From: a virus
Length of the DNA: 20,362 nt
IMG/VR virus record: IMGVR_UViG_3300008516_000257
Location: 1 to 20,362 of that record
Strand: one strand, 5' to 3'
Positions 1 to 6,960 of the stretch are shown here, in pieces (the first letter of the stretch is position 1; every line of letters begins with the position of its first letter). Position numbers and translations under genes: made by a program. The notes beneath the pieces were generated by a model that ran no database searches, was not told the DNA's origin, and worked only from the letters and a program-made list of their open reading frames with translations.

Positions 1-591
1 GCAGAGCGACTTGTCTACAAAGCAGATGGCACTATTGGTTTAGGTGTAGATGTGGCTAGATTCGGAAGTTCTAAGACGGTGTTTATAGTTATAAAAGGGC
101 CAAAGGTTATTGAGATATTTTCATATCAGGGCAGAGATACAATGGAAACAGCAGGACGTATCAAGCGTTTAATGGATAAATATTCAATTCCTGAAACTGC
201 TGTGTGCATAGATGATACTGGTTTAGGTGGTGGTGTGACTGATAGACTTCATGAGGATGGTTGGAACGTAAGGGGAATAAATAACCAGTCGAAAGCGGAT
301 GACACGGAACACTTCTTTAATCTATCTGCTGAGATGCATTGGGCGATGAGGCGTCTCTTCGAGACTGAGGCAATTGACATTCCATCAGATCCAAGCTTGT
401 TGGCGCAATTGTCTGGTAGAAAATTTAGGGTAACATCGAAGGGCAGGGGGCAGATTCAGATTGAGTCTAAGGAAGATATGAAGAAGCGAGGACTTAAAAG
501 CCCAGACCATGCAGATGCTCTGGCCTTAGCAATCAAGGCACAATCAGAGGCTTCTAATGAGAGCGATGGCCCGATGTTAACGGTAATATAA
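1..591 (+). CDS. terL: Large terminase subunit, C-terminal nuclease domain (5' truncated by window edge)
   Basis: The reading frame is open from base 1 and ends at TAA 589-591, giving the last 196 residues of a gene that begins upstream. It shows the RNase H-like nuclease domain of the large terminase, which cuts concatemeric phage DNA during head packaging. The first metal-binding Asp lies in GLGVDVARFG (residue 17 of the visible part), the second acidic region is VCIDDTGLGGG, and the third is DHADALALAI near the C-terminus. The spacing of these three acidic motifs is what the family requires. The N-terminal ATPase half is outside the window. An internal GTG at 52 could be mistaken for a start but lies inside the first catalytic motif. 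The gene sits directly upstream of zinc-binding small genes and the portal, the usual packaging-module order. Family assignment is firm; the subfamily is not determined. Confidence 0.93.
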   Translation, partial: AERLVYKADGTIGLGVDVARFGSSKTVFIVIKGPKVIEIFSYQGRDTMETAGRIKRLMDKYSIPETAVCIDDTGLGGGVTDRLHEDGWNVRGINNQSKADDTEHFFNLSAEMHWAMRRLFETEAIDIPSDPSLLAQLSGRKFRVTSKGRGQIQIESKEDMKKRGLKSPDHADALALAIKAQSEASNESDGPMLTVI

Positions 592-599
592 GGGGGTTG

Positions 600-791
600 A
601 TGAATACAATGTTAGAATGTAATTGCCATGAGGTAACACTTGACGATTTATGTAATCTTTTTGGATCAGCACAATTTTGTATTGGTTGTGGACAGGGATT
701 AGAGATAAAAATACAATGTAAAAAATGTGGGTATAAAATAACAAAAACAATTAATAATCTTGTAAACATTAATGTGAATGAAGCAGAATAA
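600..791 (+). CDS. Small zinc-ribbon protein
   Basis: The product has 63 residues. It has an N-terminal CNC segment, then CIGC, then a CKKCGY pair, spaced like a small zinc ribbon with two CxxC knuckles. Nothing indicates an enzyme. Small zinc fingers of this size in phages can bind nucleic acid or regulate translation (Mu Com is a known example), but no such link can be shown here. The start is uncertain: an AGGGGG Shine-Dalgarno at 591-596 lies 3 bases before ATG 600 and 12 before ATG 609, and TTG 597 is also in frame. The gene begins 8 bases after the terminase stop. Bases 715-744 match the DNA of the prohead protease zinc ribbon at 28 of 30 positions. Confidence 0.65.
   Translation: MNTMLECNCHEVTLDDLCNLFGSAQFCIGCGQGLEIKIQCKKCGYKITKTINNLVNINVNEAE
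715..744 (+). repeat. Zinc-ribbon DNA repeat, copy 1
   Basis: These 30 bases encode the CKKCGYKIT knuckle. They match 4147-4176 inside the prohead protease gene at 28 of 30 positions, with the last 22 identical. The reading phase is conserved in both places. Confidence 0.8.
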
Positions 792-803
792 TGAGGATAG
801 TAT

Positions 804-1040
804 ATGAGAATTCGTAAATGTAATTTTTGTGATAGAATACTTGATGATAAAAAGGATAAGTATTACTCTATTGGAGAGATAGAATGTCATGCTCCTGATA
901 ATAAAACTATTAGAGTAATCACAGACAATACCGAAGAAGTTAAACACCAATCAATACAAACAGAATCGTGGCTTAACTATTGTGACTTAGATTTTTGTGA
1001 GGATTGTTGGGAGCAAGTAGATATACAAAGATTTTTATAA
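804..1040 (+). CDS. Small cysteine-rich, probably zinc-binding protein
   Basis: The product has 78 residues. An N-terminal CNFC knuckle (residues 6-9) and a C-terminal CDLDFCEDCW cluster (about 60-69) could together bind one or two zinc ions, with an acidic, strand-like middle between them. The pattern resembles small treble-clef or rubredoxin-like proteins found in many phage genomes with no assigned role. The start is supported by a GAGGA Shine-Dalgarno at 793-797. The gene is 12 bases downstream of the other zinc-ribbon gene, so the two are probably co-translated. It ends at the edge of the putative structured RNA. I do not recognise a named family; the coding call rests on the cysteine pattern, ribosome site and tight spacing. 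Confidence 0.65.
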   Translation: MRIRKCNFCDRILDDKKDKYYSIGEIECHAPDNKTIRVITDNTEEVKHQSIQTESWLNYCDLDFCEDCWEQVDIQRFL

Positions 1041-1050
1041 TGTTCTTTGA

Positions 1051-1248
1051 CCCAGTGTGGCTGAATAACTCTAACTTCGGAGAAAGGCACTAAAACGTCG
1101 GGACATGGACTAATGTCTGATGACGATGAAAAGAGGAGGCCAAAACAAATAAGGCCTCTGTTTAGGTGGAACGTCTTAACATCATAAATTAATGGTGAAG
1201 AGTAGGCGAGCTTGAAGGTATGCAATAGTCCTTCCACTGTGGCTTTTT
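1051..1248 (+). ncRNA. Putative structured RNA between terminase and portal genes, with a hairpin-loop pseudoknot
   Basis: No convincing gene fits 1041-1251. G+C is about 43 percent, clearly above the neighbouring genes. The + strand can form these pairings. (1) A hairpin 1096-1125 has outer stem 1096-1099/1122-1125 and inner stem 1102-1106/1113-1117 with the six-base loop GGACTA. (2) That loop pairs in full with TAGTCC at 1226-1231. (3) A long-range stem 1165-1171/1232-1238 has 7 pairs including one G-U and abuts the pseudoknot strand, so the two could stack. (4) A hairpin 1136-1141/1153-1158 has six pairs and an A-rich loop. (5) A hairpin 1180-1185/1192-1197 is extended by 1174-1177/1198-1201. 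The segment ends in a T run at 1244-1248. Competing pairings exist (1214-1218/1230-1234 and 1053-1057/1235-1239), so a switch is conceivable. I match it to no known class. It may be a free RNA or a leader of the portal gene. TATAAT at 1036-1041 has no clear -35 box. Confidence 0.55.
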
Positions 1249-1263
1249 AAAATGGAGACAATG

Positions 1264-3519
1264 ATGGGTTTAATGACAAAAGTCTTAAATGTTTTTGGAC
1301 TTGAAAGAGTTGAAAAGACAAGGGCTTATGTAACTCCTCAAGTTGATTTTTCAGATGTAGGTGGTGTTGGCAGATCGACTCCTCAAAATTATAAGTCTTA
1401 TCTAAAACAATATACTGATGCGGCATGGGTATTTACATGTATTCAACGAATTGCCTCTCAAGGAGCGGGGGTTCCTTTGAAGTTATATAAAAAGACAATC
1501 AAAGGTGATAAGATAGAGGCTACAGAGATAATGACACATCCTATTATCAATCTTTTAAATAAGGTAAATCCTTTTGTGACTGGGGTAGATTTAAAAGAAA
1601 TTACATTATCATATGAAGAATTAACAGGTAACGCATATTGGTTATTAGATATGTTTGAGGGTGGAAAACCTACTGAGATTTATCCGTTAAGACCTGATAG
1701 AGTCAAGATAGTTCCAGATAAGAAAAATTATATTAAGGAATATAAATACGAAATTGCTAATAATAAATATATAGCACTTAGTCCAGAACAAATTTTACAT
1801 TTTAGATATTTCAATTCTTATGATGATTATTATGGGCTATCACCATTATCAGCAGGACGTACAGCGGTCAATATTCAACGATTAGGCGATGAATACAATC
1901 AGAATTTTTATGCTAACTCAGCACAACCTAGAGGGGCATTAGTATCAGAAGGCGCGATAAAGAAAGAGAACAAACAACGGATAGCTGCTGCTTGGAAACA
2001 GATGCATCAAGGAACTAGAAATGCACACAAGATAGCAATTCTTGAAGGAGGTCTTAGTTGGCAGGCATTAGGAATATCGCAGAAGGATATGGAATTTATA
2101 AGTCAGAAAAAGATGACTCGTGAAGATATCATGGGGGTATTTGGTGTTCCTCCTGCAATGGTAGGAGTATTTGAATTTGCTAATTATGCTAATTCTAAAG
2201 AGCAACGAGAGATATTTTGGCGTAATACTATGGTGCCTAAGTTGAATAAATATGCTGCGATAGTAAATGAATTTTTAGTAAAGCCCTGGGATGAATCATT
2301 GGAAGTAGAATATGATTATTCTGTGATAGATGCTCTACAAGCAGACATTAACACAAGAGCATCAACTGATGAGGTTCTTACTCGTTCAGGCATTAAAACT
2401 ATTAATGAAGCAAGGGCGGAGAGAGGTTTGGGGCCAGTGCCATGGGGTGATGAGTGGAGGGCCCCTATGAACTTAGCACCAGTTGGATCTTCTCCTGTAG
2501 GTGGAGAATCTGCTAAGGAGATAGAGGATGTTCAAGAAAAAGAATACAAGGAGCAATATTTAAAAGCAGCGGAGGAAAAAGCACAAAGATATATTGTAGA
2601 ACAGACATTAAGAGATGCTGAGAAGGTAGATTTAACCAAGGAACGAGTACAGGAGATCATCGATCATGGAGAGTCTATTAGACCAGATCAACTTGATGAC
2701 ATTATGGATGATATCAAGGATGAGGTTGCCATAGAAGAAGACAAAAAGAAAAAAGAGATCAGAGATAAAAAATGGTATTTATATAAAGATCTCACGGATG
2801 TTTGGGAAAAGAAGTTTATCCCAGTTTTACAAAAAGAATTTAAGATACAATCAAACGAGACATTATTTAATTTAGAGAAGCACGGCTTGAAGAGGGGACC
2901 AAATGATGTAATTCAAAAAGATGCAGATGATGAATTGATAAATAGGATTTTATTTAATAAGAAAAATGCTGATAAGTCGTTACGAAAAAATGGCAAACCA
3001 TTGATTGAAGGAACATTAAAAGCTAATGCTGAGAAAGAAATTAACGCATTAGGTTTAGGAATATCATTCGATCTTCAGAATCCAGCCGTACAGGAATGGA
3101 TCGCAGATAAAACTTTTAAGTTTGCACATAAAGTGAATAAGACGACTCAAGATAAACTAAGAAGGGCTCTTAAAGAAGCTATAAAGGCAGGAGAGGGAAT
3201 TCCTGAGACAAAAGAACGGATCAACAAGGTTTTCACAAGCATATCCAAAGAATGGTCTAGCGTAATAGCAAGAACTGAGGTTATATCAGCCTCTAATGCG
3301 GGGGCAATGGAGGCCTATAAACAATCAAAAGTTGTTACAGAAAAAGAATGGATATCGTCAAGAGATGCAGATGTCAGACCAGAACACCAAATTGATGGTG
3401 AGACTGTTGCATTAGACAAAACATTTTCAAACGGATTAATGTTTCCTGGAGATCCTATGGGAGATCCTGGAAATATTATCAATTGTCGCTGTACGCAATC
3501 TGGAGTAGTGAAAATATAA
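1264..3519 (+). CDS. Portal protein fused to a Mu F-like (SPP1 gp7-type) head morphogenesis domain
   Basis: The product has about 751 residues. Residues 1 to about 400 form an HK97-type portal, the dodecameric ring through which DNA enters and leaves the capsid; the middle contains the typical stretch leading to GVPPAMVG. A charged, helical linker covers about 400-500. From about 503 to the end is a Mu F-like minor head domain, with ARTEV near 669, then KEWISSRD, a PGDP segment and NCRC at 740-743. That domain normally belongs to a separate protein of the capsid interior or portal vertex. Fusions of the two occur in other phages, and the frame is continuous here. GGAG at 1254-1257 best fits ATG 1264 (6 bases) over ATG 1261 or 1252. 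The start is 16 bases after the putative structured RNA, which may influence its translation. Confidence 0.92.
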   Translation: MGLMTKVLNVFGLERVEKTRAYVTPQVDFSDVGGVGRSTPQNYKSYLKQYTDAAWVFTCIQRIASQGAGVPLKLYKKTIKGDKIEATEIMTHPIINLLNKVNPFVTGVDLKEITLSYEELTGNAYWLLDMFEGGKPTEIYPLRPDRVKIVPDKKNYIKEYKYEIANNKYIALSPEQILHFRYFNSYDDYYGLSPLSAGRTAVNIQRLGDEYNQNFYANSAQPRGALVSEGAIKKENKQRIAAAWKQMHQGTRNAHKIAILEGGLSWQALGISQKDMEFISQKKMTREDIMGVFGVPPAMVGVFEFANYANSKEQREIFWRNTMVPKLNKYAAIVNEFLVKPWDESLEVEYDYSVIDALQADINTRASTDEVLTRSGIKTINEARAERGLGPVPWGDEWRAPMNLAPVGSSPVGGESAKEIEDVQEKEYKEQYLKAAEEKAQRYIVEQTLRDAEKVDLTKERVQEIIDHGESIRPDQLDDIMDDIKDEVAIEEDKKKKEIRDKKWYLYKDLTDVWEKKFIPVLQKEFKIQSNETLFNLEKHGLKRGPNDVIQKDADDELINRILFNKKNADKSLRKNGKPLIEGTLKANAEKEINALGLGISFDLQNPAVQEWIADKTFKFAHKVNKTTQDKLRRALKEAIKAGEGIPETKERINKVFTSISKEWSSVIARTEVISASNAGAMEAYKQSKVVTEKEWISSRDADVRPEHQIDGETVALDKTFSNGLMFPGDPMGDPGNIINCRCTQSGVVKI

Positions 3520-3530
3520 GGAGGAACATG

Positions 3531-4748
3531 ATGGATAAGGATATTAAGTCAATTACAGAGCAATTAAAATTAAAAGATATCAATCCTAAGTTGGCTCAAG
3601 AGATGGCTAAGGAACTTGGGATTAAGGAGGATGATGTAGAATTAATCCGTAAGGGAATAGTTCCGGCTGATATTAAGATTGAAAAAGATGAACGTGCTGT
3701 TATCAGTTATATTACTACTGGAGCAGTAGACCGGGACAAAGAGATTATTGATCCTAAAGGAGCAGTTTTAAAAGATTATAAAAAACATCCTGTTGTATTA
3801 TTTGGGCATGATTATCGAGCGCTTCCAATTGGTAAGAATGAATGGATCAAAACAGATGATAAAGGTCTTATAGCGAAGACAATATATGCAAACACACCGG
3901 AGGCAGAGAAGGTGTTTCAATATAGAAAGGACGGTTTTCCTTTAGCGGAGTCTATTGGATTTATACCATTGAAATTTGAAGATTTAGATACTGAAGAAAA
4001 ACAAAAGGCGCATAATGGGGCAAAACGAATATATAATAAATGGATACTACTTGAATATTCAGATGTTGCTATACCATCGAACCAAGAGGCATTACAAATA
4101 GCAATAGCTAAGGGATTAGTTTTAGAAAAACAAAAATTTAATTGTGAATGTATTAAATGTGGGTATAAAATAACAAGTGATAAACATTGTAAAGATTTAA
4201 AATGTGAAAAATGCGGTGGGCAAATGCGTCGTGCGGAGCGTCCCGGGCCAGGACAAGAAGGTAAAAATGAGGAAAAGATTTGGGAGGATATGCCTAATGA
4301 GATAAGATTTAGGATTAGAAATCCTGATCTATTTCAAGATGATAGTTTTAAAAGAATACCAATTAAACGAGATAAGCCAAAAGTTTTTGGAATAGCAGGA
4401 AGACTTAAAGATGAAACCTCATTGACATTACAATCATTGCGTTTTCCTAAAGATGATGATTGGACATTATCCAAAGCAAAAGCATGGGTGAAAGCGCATC
4501 CTGATATTACTAAAGATAAGCTTGAGGATGTACTTTTAAAAATGTTGCAAGAGGAAAAAGAAGAATCACAGGTTGAAAAAGAAGGTCGTGTCTTGTCTCA
4601 GAAAAATAGAACATTGATAAAAGAGTGTATTGTTGCTTTAGGTAAGTTATATGATGCGACTGAGCCAGAACCTAAAAAAGAAGAGGAATATAATAAACAA
4701 TTAAATGATTTAATGAATCAAGTTACTGACGTGTTAAAAAAGATATAA
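3531..4748 (+). CDS. HK97-type prohead protease (peptidase family S78) with inserted zinc ribbon and extra C-terminal domain
   Basis: The product has about 405 residues, roughly twice the usual length. The protease cleaves the scaffold or capsid delta domain during head maturation. Residues about 50-190 are the protease fold, with the probable catalytic His93 in FGHDY and Ser141 in AESIGF. Residues 205-228 form a zinc ribbon (C207-x2-C210 and C225-x2-C228, with extra Cys205 and Cys220). Residues about 250-330 resemble a domain I associate with Gram-positive prophage head proteins, with an aromatic WTLSKAKAWVKAHP motif. The C-terminal tail is charged and helical and may act as scaffold. AAGGAGG at 3518-3524 fits ATG 3531 (6 bases) better than ATG 3528. 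The capsid gene follows directly, as expected for this family. The zinc ribbon is unusual and shares DNA with the small gene at 600-791. Confidence 0.88.
   Translation: MDKDIKSITEQLKLKDINPKLAQEMAKELGIKEDDVELIRKGIVPADIKIEKDERAVISYITTGAVDRDKEIIDPKGAVLKDYKKHPVVLFGHDYRALPIGKNEWIKTDDKGLIAKTIYANTPEAEKVFQYRKDGFPLAESIGFIPLKFEDLDTEEKQKAHNGAKRIYNKWILLEYSDVAIPSNQEALQIAIAKGLVLEKQKFNCECIKCGYKITSDKHCKDLKCEKCGGQMRRAERPGPGQEGKNEEKIWEDMPNEIRFRIRNPDLFQDDSFKRIPIKRDKPKVFGIAGRLKDETSLTLQSLRFPKDDDWTLSKAKAWVKAHPDITKDKLEDVLLKMLQEEKEESQVEKEGRVLSQKNRTLIKECIVALGKLYDATEPEPKKEEEYNKQLNDLMNQVTDVLKKI
4147..4176 (+). repeat. Zinc-ribbon DNA repeat, copy 2 (inside the protease gene)
   Basis: This encodes the CIKCGYKIT knuckle of the zinc ribbon in the prohead protease. 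It differs from 715-744 at only 2 of 30 bases, although the proteins around it are unrelated. Confidence 0.8.
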
Positions 4749-4768
4749 AAAAAATGAAGGAGGATATT

Positions 4769-5935
4769 ATGGAAGACATTGAAAAAAAACTAAAAGAGTT
4801 ACAGGAAACTGTAGCCAATCTTCGCGAGACATTAGATGCTCGTGATTCTTCTAAACGAGAAGAAGAAGCAGACAAGCTCGTTAATAAGGTTATTGATAAA
4901 ATGACCCCGAAGAAAAGACAGATGCAGTGGGCAATACCCGATGAAAAAGGCCAGATTCCTGAGAATGGAATTTATCTTGGTCAATTTTTAAAGGCAATTA
5001 CCCCAGGAATGGGTGCTCGTACTTCTAATGAGGTAATGGAACATGTTAAAACTACCTTGAATGAGGCAACAGGTTCAGAAGGTGGTTACTTAGTTCCAAC
5101 AGAATATTCTAATCAGATTATAATGCTTGAAAGTCAAGAAGCAATAATTAGAAGGATAGGTAGATTATTCCCAATGAGCACATTAGTACGATACCTTCCT
5201 AAGCAATTAACAGATGTGTCAGTCTATTGGATTGAGGAAGGAGCTGAGAAGACAGAGACTAATCCGACATTCACTCGAATCACACAGACTGCGAAAAAAA
5301 TGGCAGCAATCGTCAAGTTGACCGATGAGTTGCTTGAAGATGAATCAGTAGGTGTAGATAAAATGATTCAACAATTGATTGCTGACGCAATGGCCGATGA
5401 GGAAGATAGGCTTGCGTTCGTCGGTGATGTGTCTGGTCTTTCAGATCCATTCAATGGTGTGGCTTATGCTGCGGGTGTTAATTCAGTAACGACTGCTGGT
5501 GCTAATGTAGTAGGTGATGATATCATCGATCTTATTATGTCCTTAAATGCTAAGTATCGAAAAGGGGCTACTTTGGTTACGTCAACAGATGGTCTAAAAC
5601 TTATTATGAAATTAAAAGATAAGAATGACCAGTATCTCTGGGCGCCTCCGACAGCAAATGCACCAAAAGCAATTTGGGGTTATCCATACGAGATCTCTGA
5701 TGAGATAGCAAGTACCTATGGTACAGGTACTCAAACGTATATTCTGTTTGGTAATTGGAAAAAGCATTTCTTTGTTTCTGACAAAGGTGGGCTAGAAGTT
5801 AAATCTTCAATTAGTGCTACTGATGTTGGATCTGCAAGTGCATTTATGGAAGATGAAACGTGGTTTAGATTCAAGAAAAGAATCTCTCTCGACGTAGCGC
5901 TTTCTGTTGCATTTTCAAAAATGCTTATAGAATAA
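4769..5935 (+). CDS. Major capsid protein, HK97 fold
   Basis: The product has 388 residues. It forms the icosahedral shell. Residues 1 to about 50 are charged and predicted to be coiled coil, matching the delta domain that HK97-type capsid proteins lose to the prohead protease. The mature domain appears to begin near residue 99 with GSEGGYLVPTEY, a hallmark of the family. It continues through an E-loop-like segment (WIEEGAEKTETNP) and the spine helix region rich in acidic residues (TDELLEDE, ADEEDR). The P-domain and A-domain follow, with GYPYEISDEIA near the end. AAGGAGG at 4757-4763, 5 bases before ATG 4769, decides the start over an in-frame ATG at 4754, which lies upstream of that site. 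A strong hairpin follows 8 bases after the stop, consistent with separate control of this abundant product. Confidence 0.95.
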   Translation: MEDIEKKLKELQETVANLRETLDARDSSKREEEADKLVNKVIDKMTPKKRQMQWAIPDEKGQIPENGIYLGQFLKAITPGMGARTSNEVMEHVKTTLNEATGSEGGYLVPTEYSNQIIMLESQEAIIRRIGRLFPMSTLVRYLPKQLTDVSVYWIEEGAEKTETNPTFTRITQTAKKMAAIVKLTDELLEDESVGVDKMIQQLIADAMADEEDRLAFVGDVSGLSDPFNGVAYAAGVNSVTTAGANVVGDDIIDLIMSLNAKYRKGATLVTSTDGLKLIMKLKDKNDQYLWAPPTANAPKAIWGYPYEISDEIASTYGTGTQTYILFGNWKKHFFVSDKGGLEVKSSISATDVGSASAFMEDETWFRFKKRISLDVALSVAFSKMLIE

Positions 5936-5943
5936 ATAAATTC

Positions 5944-5984
5944 AATTGTGGGATGGTGTTATAATAACATCATCCCATAATTTT
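5944..5984 (+). terminator. Strong hairpin terminator after the capsid gene
   Basis: Arms 5944-5961 and 5965-5982 pair over 18 positions, with two G-T wobbles, around the three-base loop TAA, followed by TTTT (5981-5984). The U run is short, so the hairpin may terminate only partly or may protect the capsid mRNA 3' end. Expression of the genes downstream would then depend on read-through or another promoter, which I could not locate. Confidence 0.7.
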
Positions 5985-6000
5985 AAAAAGGGAGGGCAAG

Positions 6001-6177
6001 ATGGTAGTAGTAACAGCAAAAATTGAATTTATAATCGGTCGGGTAAGATATAAACCCGGTGATAAATTAACTGTTACAAAAGAAAAAGCGCAGGAGCTGG
6101 CAAATCAAGGATTTATTAAGAGTTTAATAAAACCAATCATCGATAAGATGATTCGGGAATCTAAAGGGAGGAAATAA
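6001..6177 (+). CDS. Small protein with YxPGD motif, downstream of capsid gene
   Basis: The product has 58 residues and is easily missed because of its length. A GGGAGG Shine-Dalgarno at 5990-5995 lies 5 bases before ATG 6001, and the stop TAA 6175-6177 is immediately followed by the next start at 6179. The core (RYKPGDKLTVTKEKAQEL, then NQGFI) matches a pattern common in short phage proteins near the capsid gene: a beta strand, a PGD turn, a second strand, and a helix of the form ExAxxLxxxG. Such proteins are usually annotated hypothetical; a role in head assembly or decoration is only guessed. The C-terminus is basic (KGRK). Confidence 0.75.
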   Translation: MVVVTAKIEFIIGRVRYKPGDKLTVTKEKAQELANQGFIKSLIKPIIDKMIRESKGRK

Positions 6178-6178
6178 G

Positions 6179-6547
6179 ATGAAGAAAATAATATTAAGTT
6201 TATGTTTTCTATTTGTCATTGGTGTAGGTATTGCAATGGCTGATAGTTATACAGTTGATGTAGATACATATGTTCCTACTGCTGTAGATCTTTCGGCAAC
6301 CTGGCCTAATATTGATGGGCCTGCCAAGATAGGTGAGGTGCTCATTACCAATAGTGGTGCAACTGTTCAGACAGTCACGTTTTATGAATTGTCTGAGTCG
6401 TCTACTACAGCAGCAGAGATTGCGACCGCAGTTATTACAACAACAGGAACCTTAAAGATTAATCTTCAAGATGAGCCATATACAGATCTTGGAATTGTCA
6501 AATCAGCTACTGCCACAACTGTGACTGTAACTGTATTCTACGAATAA
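6179..6547 (+). CDS. Small secreted protein with N-terminal signal peptide, beta-rich
   Basis: The product has 122 residues. The N-terminus is a classical Sec signal peptide: MKK, then a hydrophobic core of about 15 residues, then AMA before DSYTVDV as the likely signal peptidase I site (about residues 21/22). The mature part, about 100 residues, is rich in Thr, Val and Ala and alternates polar and non-polar residues as a beta sandwich would; it has no cysteines. GGGAGG at 6166-6171 sets the start. It is the first of three consecutive genes with signal peptides between the capsid gene and the head-tail connectors. I do not recognise the family. Composition and position suggest a surface or virion-decoration protein, but export by Sec would be odd for a virion part. 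Confidence 0.8.
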   Translation: MKKIILSLCFLFVIGVGIAMADSYTVDVDTYVPTAVDLSATWPNIDGPAKIGEVLITNSGATVQTVTFYELSESSTTAAEIATAVITTTGTLKINLQDEPYTDLGIVKSATATTVTVTVFYE

Positions 6548-6555
6548 AAAAATTC

Positions 6556-6594
6556 TATGTGGGGTCTATCCTTATAAAGGATAGATCTCACATA
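6556..6594. other. Long perfect-arm hairpin between two secreted-protein genes
   Basis: Arms 6556-6573 and 6577-6594 pair over all 18 positions, with two G-T wobbles, around the loop ATA. There is no T run on the + side; an A run at 6546-6552 precedes it, so it resembles a terminator only for - strand transcription. On the + strand it is more likely an mRNA-processing or stability element. It has the same 18-3-18 geometry as the hairpin at 5944-5982. Confidence 0.75.
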
Positions 6595-6612
6595 AAATAT
6601 AGGAGAGATAAG

Positions 6613-6960
6613 ATGAAAAAAATATTAATACTATTATCGGTATGTATCATGTTTGCAGGCATAATATTAGCTGGTAATCCATTAAGTAAAACTTTTGTAG
6701 TTGATATATCTACGACAGGAGAAACAGCAAGGGATGAATATCTTGGTCGCAAGTCTCTTTTGTTTATTAACGGTGATGATACTAATGCAGTTTATCTTTC
6801 ATCTACTCCCATTAATTCAACGAATTATAACTCTATTGGTAGTATTATTTTAACGGCAAATGGTGGTTATTATGAAGATAACTATTATGTGTATAAATCC
6901 ACATGGTATGCCTGCACTTCAACAGAAACTGCTAAACTTTATTTATTGGAGAAAGAATAA
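6613..6960 (+). CDS. Small secreted protein with signal peptide; mature part resembles phage surface/decoration proteins
   Basis: The product has 115 residues. It starts MKKILILL with a long hydrophobic core ending in ILAG before NPLSKTF, a signal peptide with no lipobox cysteine. The mature part contains RKSLLFINGDDTNAVYLSS, a glycine-rich turn with YYEDNYYVYK, then YACTSTETAKLYLLEKE. This layout resembles short beta-rich proteins often found among phage virion genes, which normally lack signal peptides; the likeness is by eye. GGAG at 6602-6605 selects ATG 6613. The longer frame from 6559 would start inside the hairpin and is rejected. The stop overlaps the next start as TAATG, implying translational coupling to the fibre-like gene. 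Its function is inferred only from its neighbours. Confidence 0.8.
   Translation: MKKILILLSVCIMFAGIILAGNPLSKTFVVDISTTGETARDEYLGRKSLLFINGDDTNAVYLSSTPINSTNYNSIGSIILTANGGYYEDNYYVYKSTWYACTSTETAKLYLLEKE

Noticed and set aside
1036-1041. TATAAT as a promoter for the RNA
   Set aside because: No TTGACA-like box at 16-18 bases upstream; the nearest candidate (TTGTTG, 1004-1009) is 26 bases away. AT-rich DNA gives such hexamers often.
1102-1135. Hammerhead-ribozyme-like CTGATGA followed by GAAA near GTC (1097-1099)
   Set aside because: Only CGAT separates CTGATGA from GAAA, leaving no stem II, and no complementary stem III flanks the GTC site.
977-1237. An 86-residue open frame on the - strand across the putative RNA
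   Set aside because: It opposes all other genes, overlaps the end of a likely gene and has no recognisable motif; RNA pairing explains the region better.
1041-1251. Group I intron core, because GACTA and TAGTC resemble the P7 pairing
   Set aside because: The strand that would form P3 lies directly before the P7 strand, leaving no room for P4-P6, and the flanking genes are not split copies of one gene.
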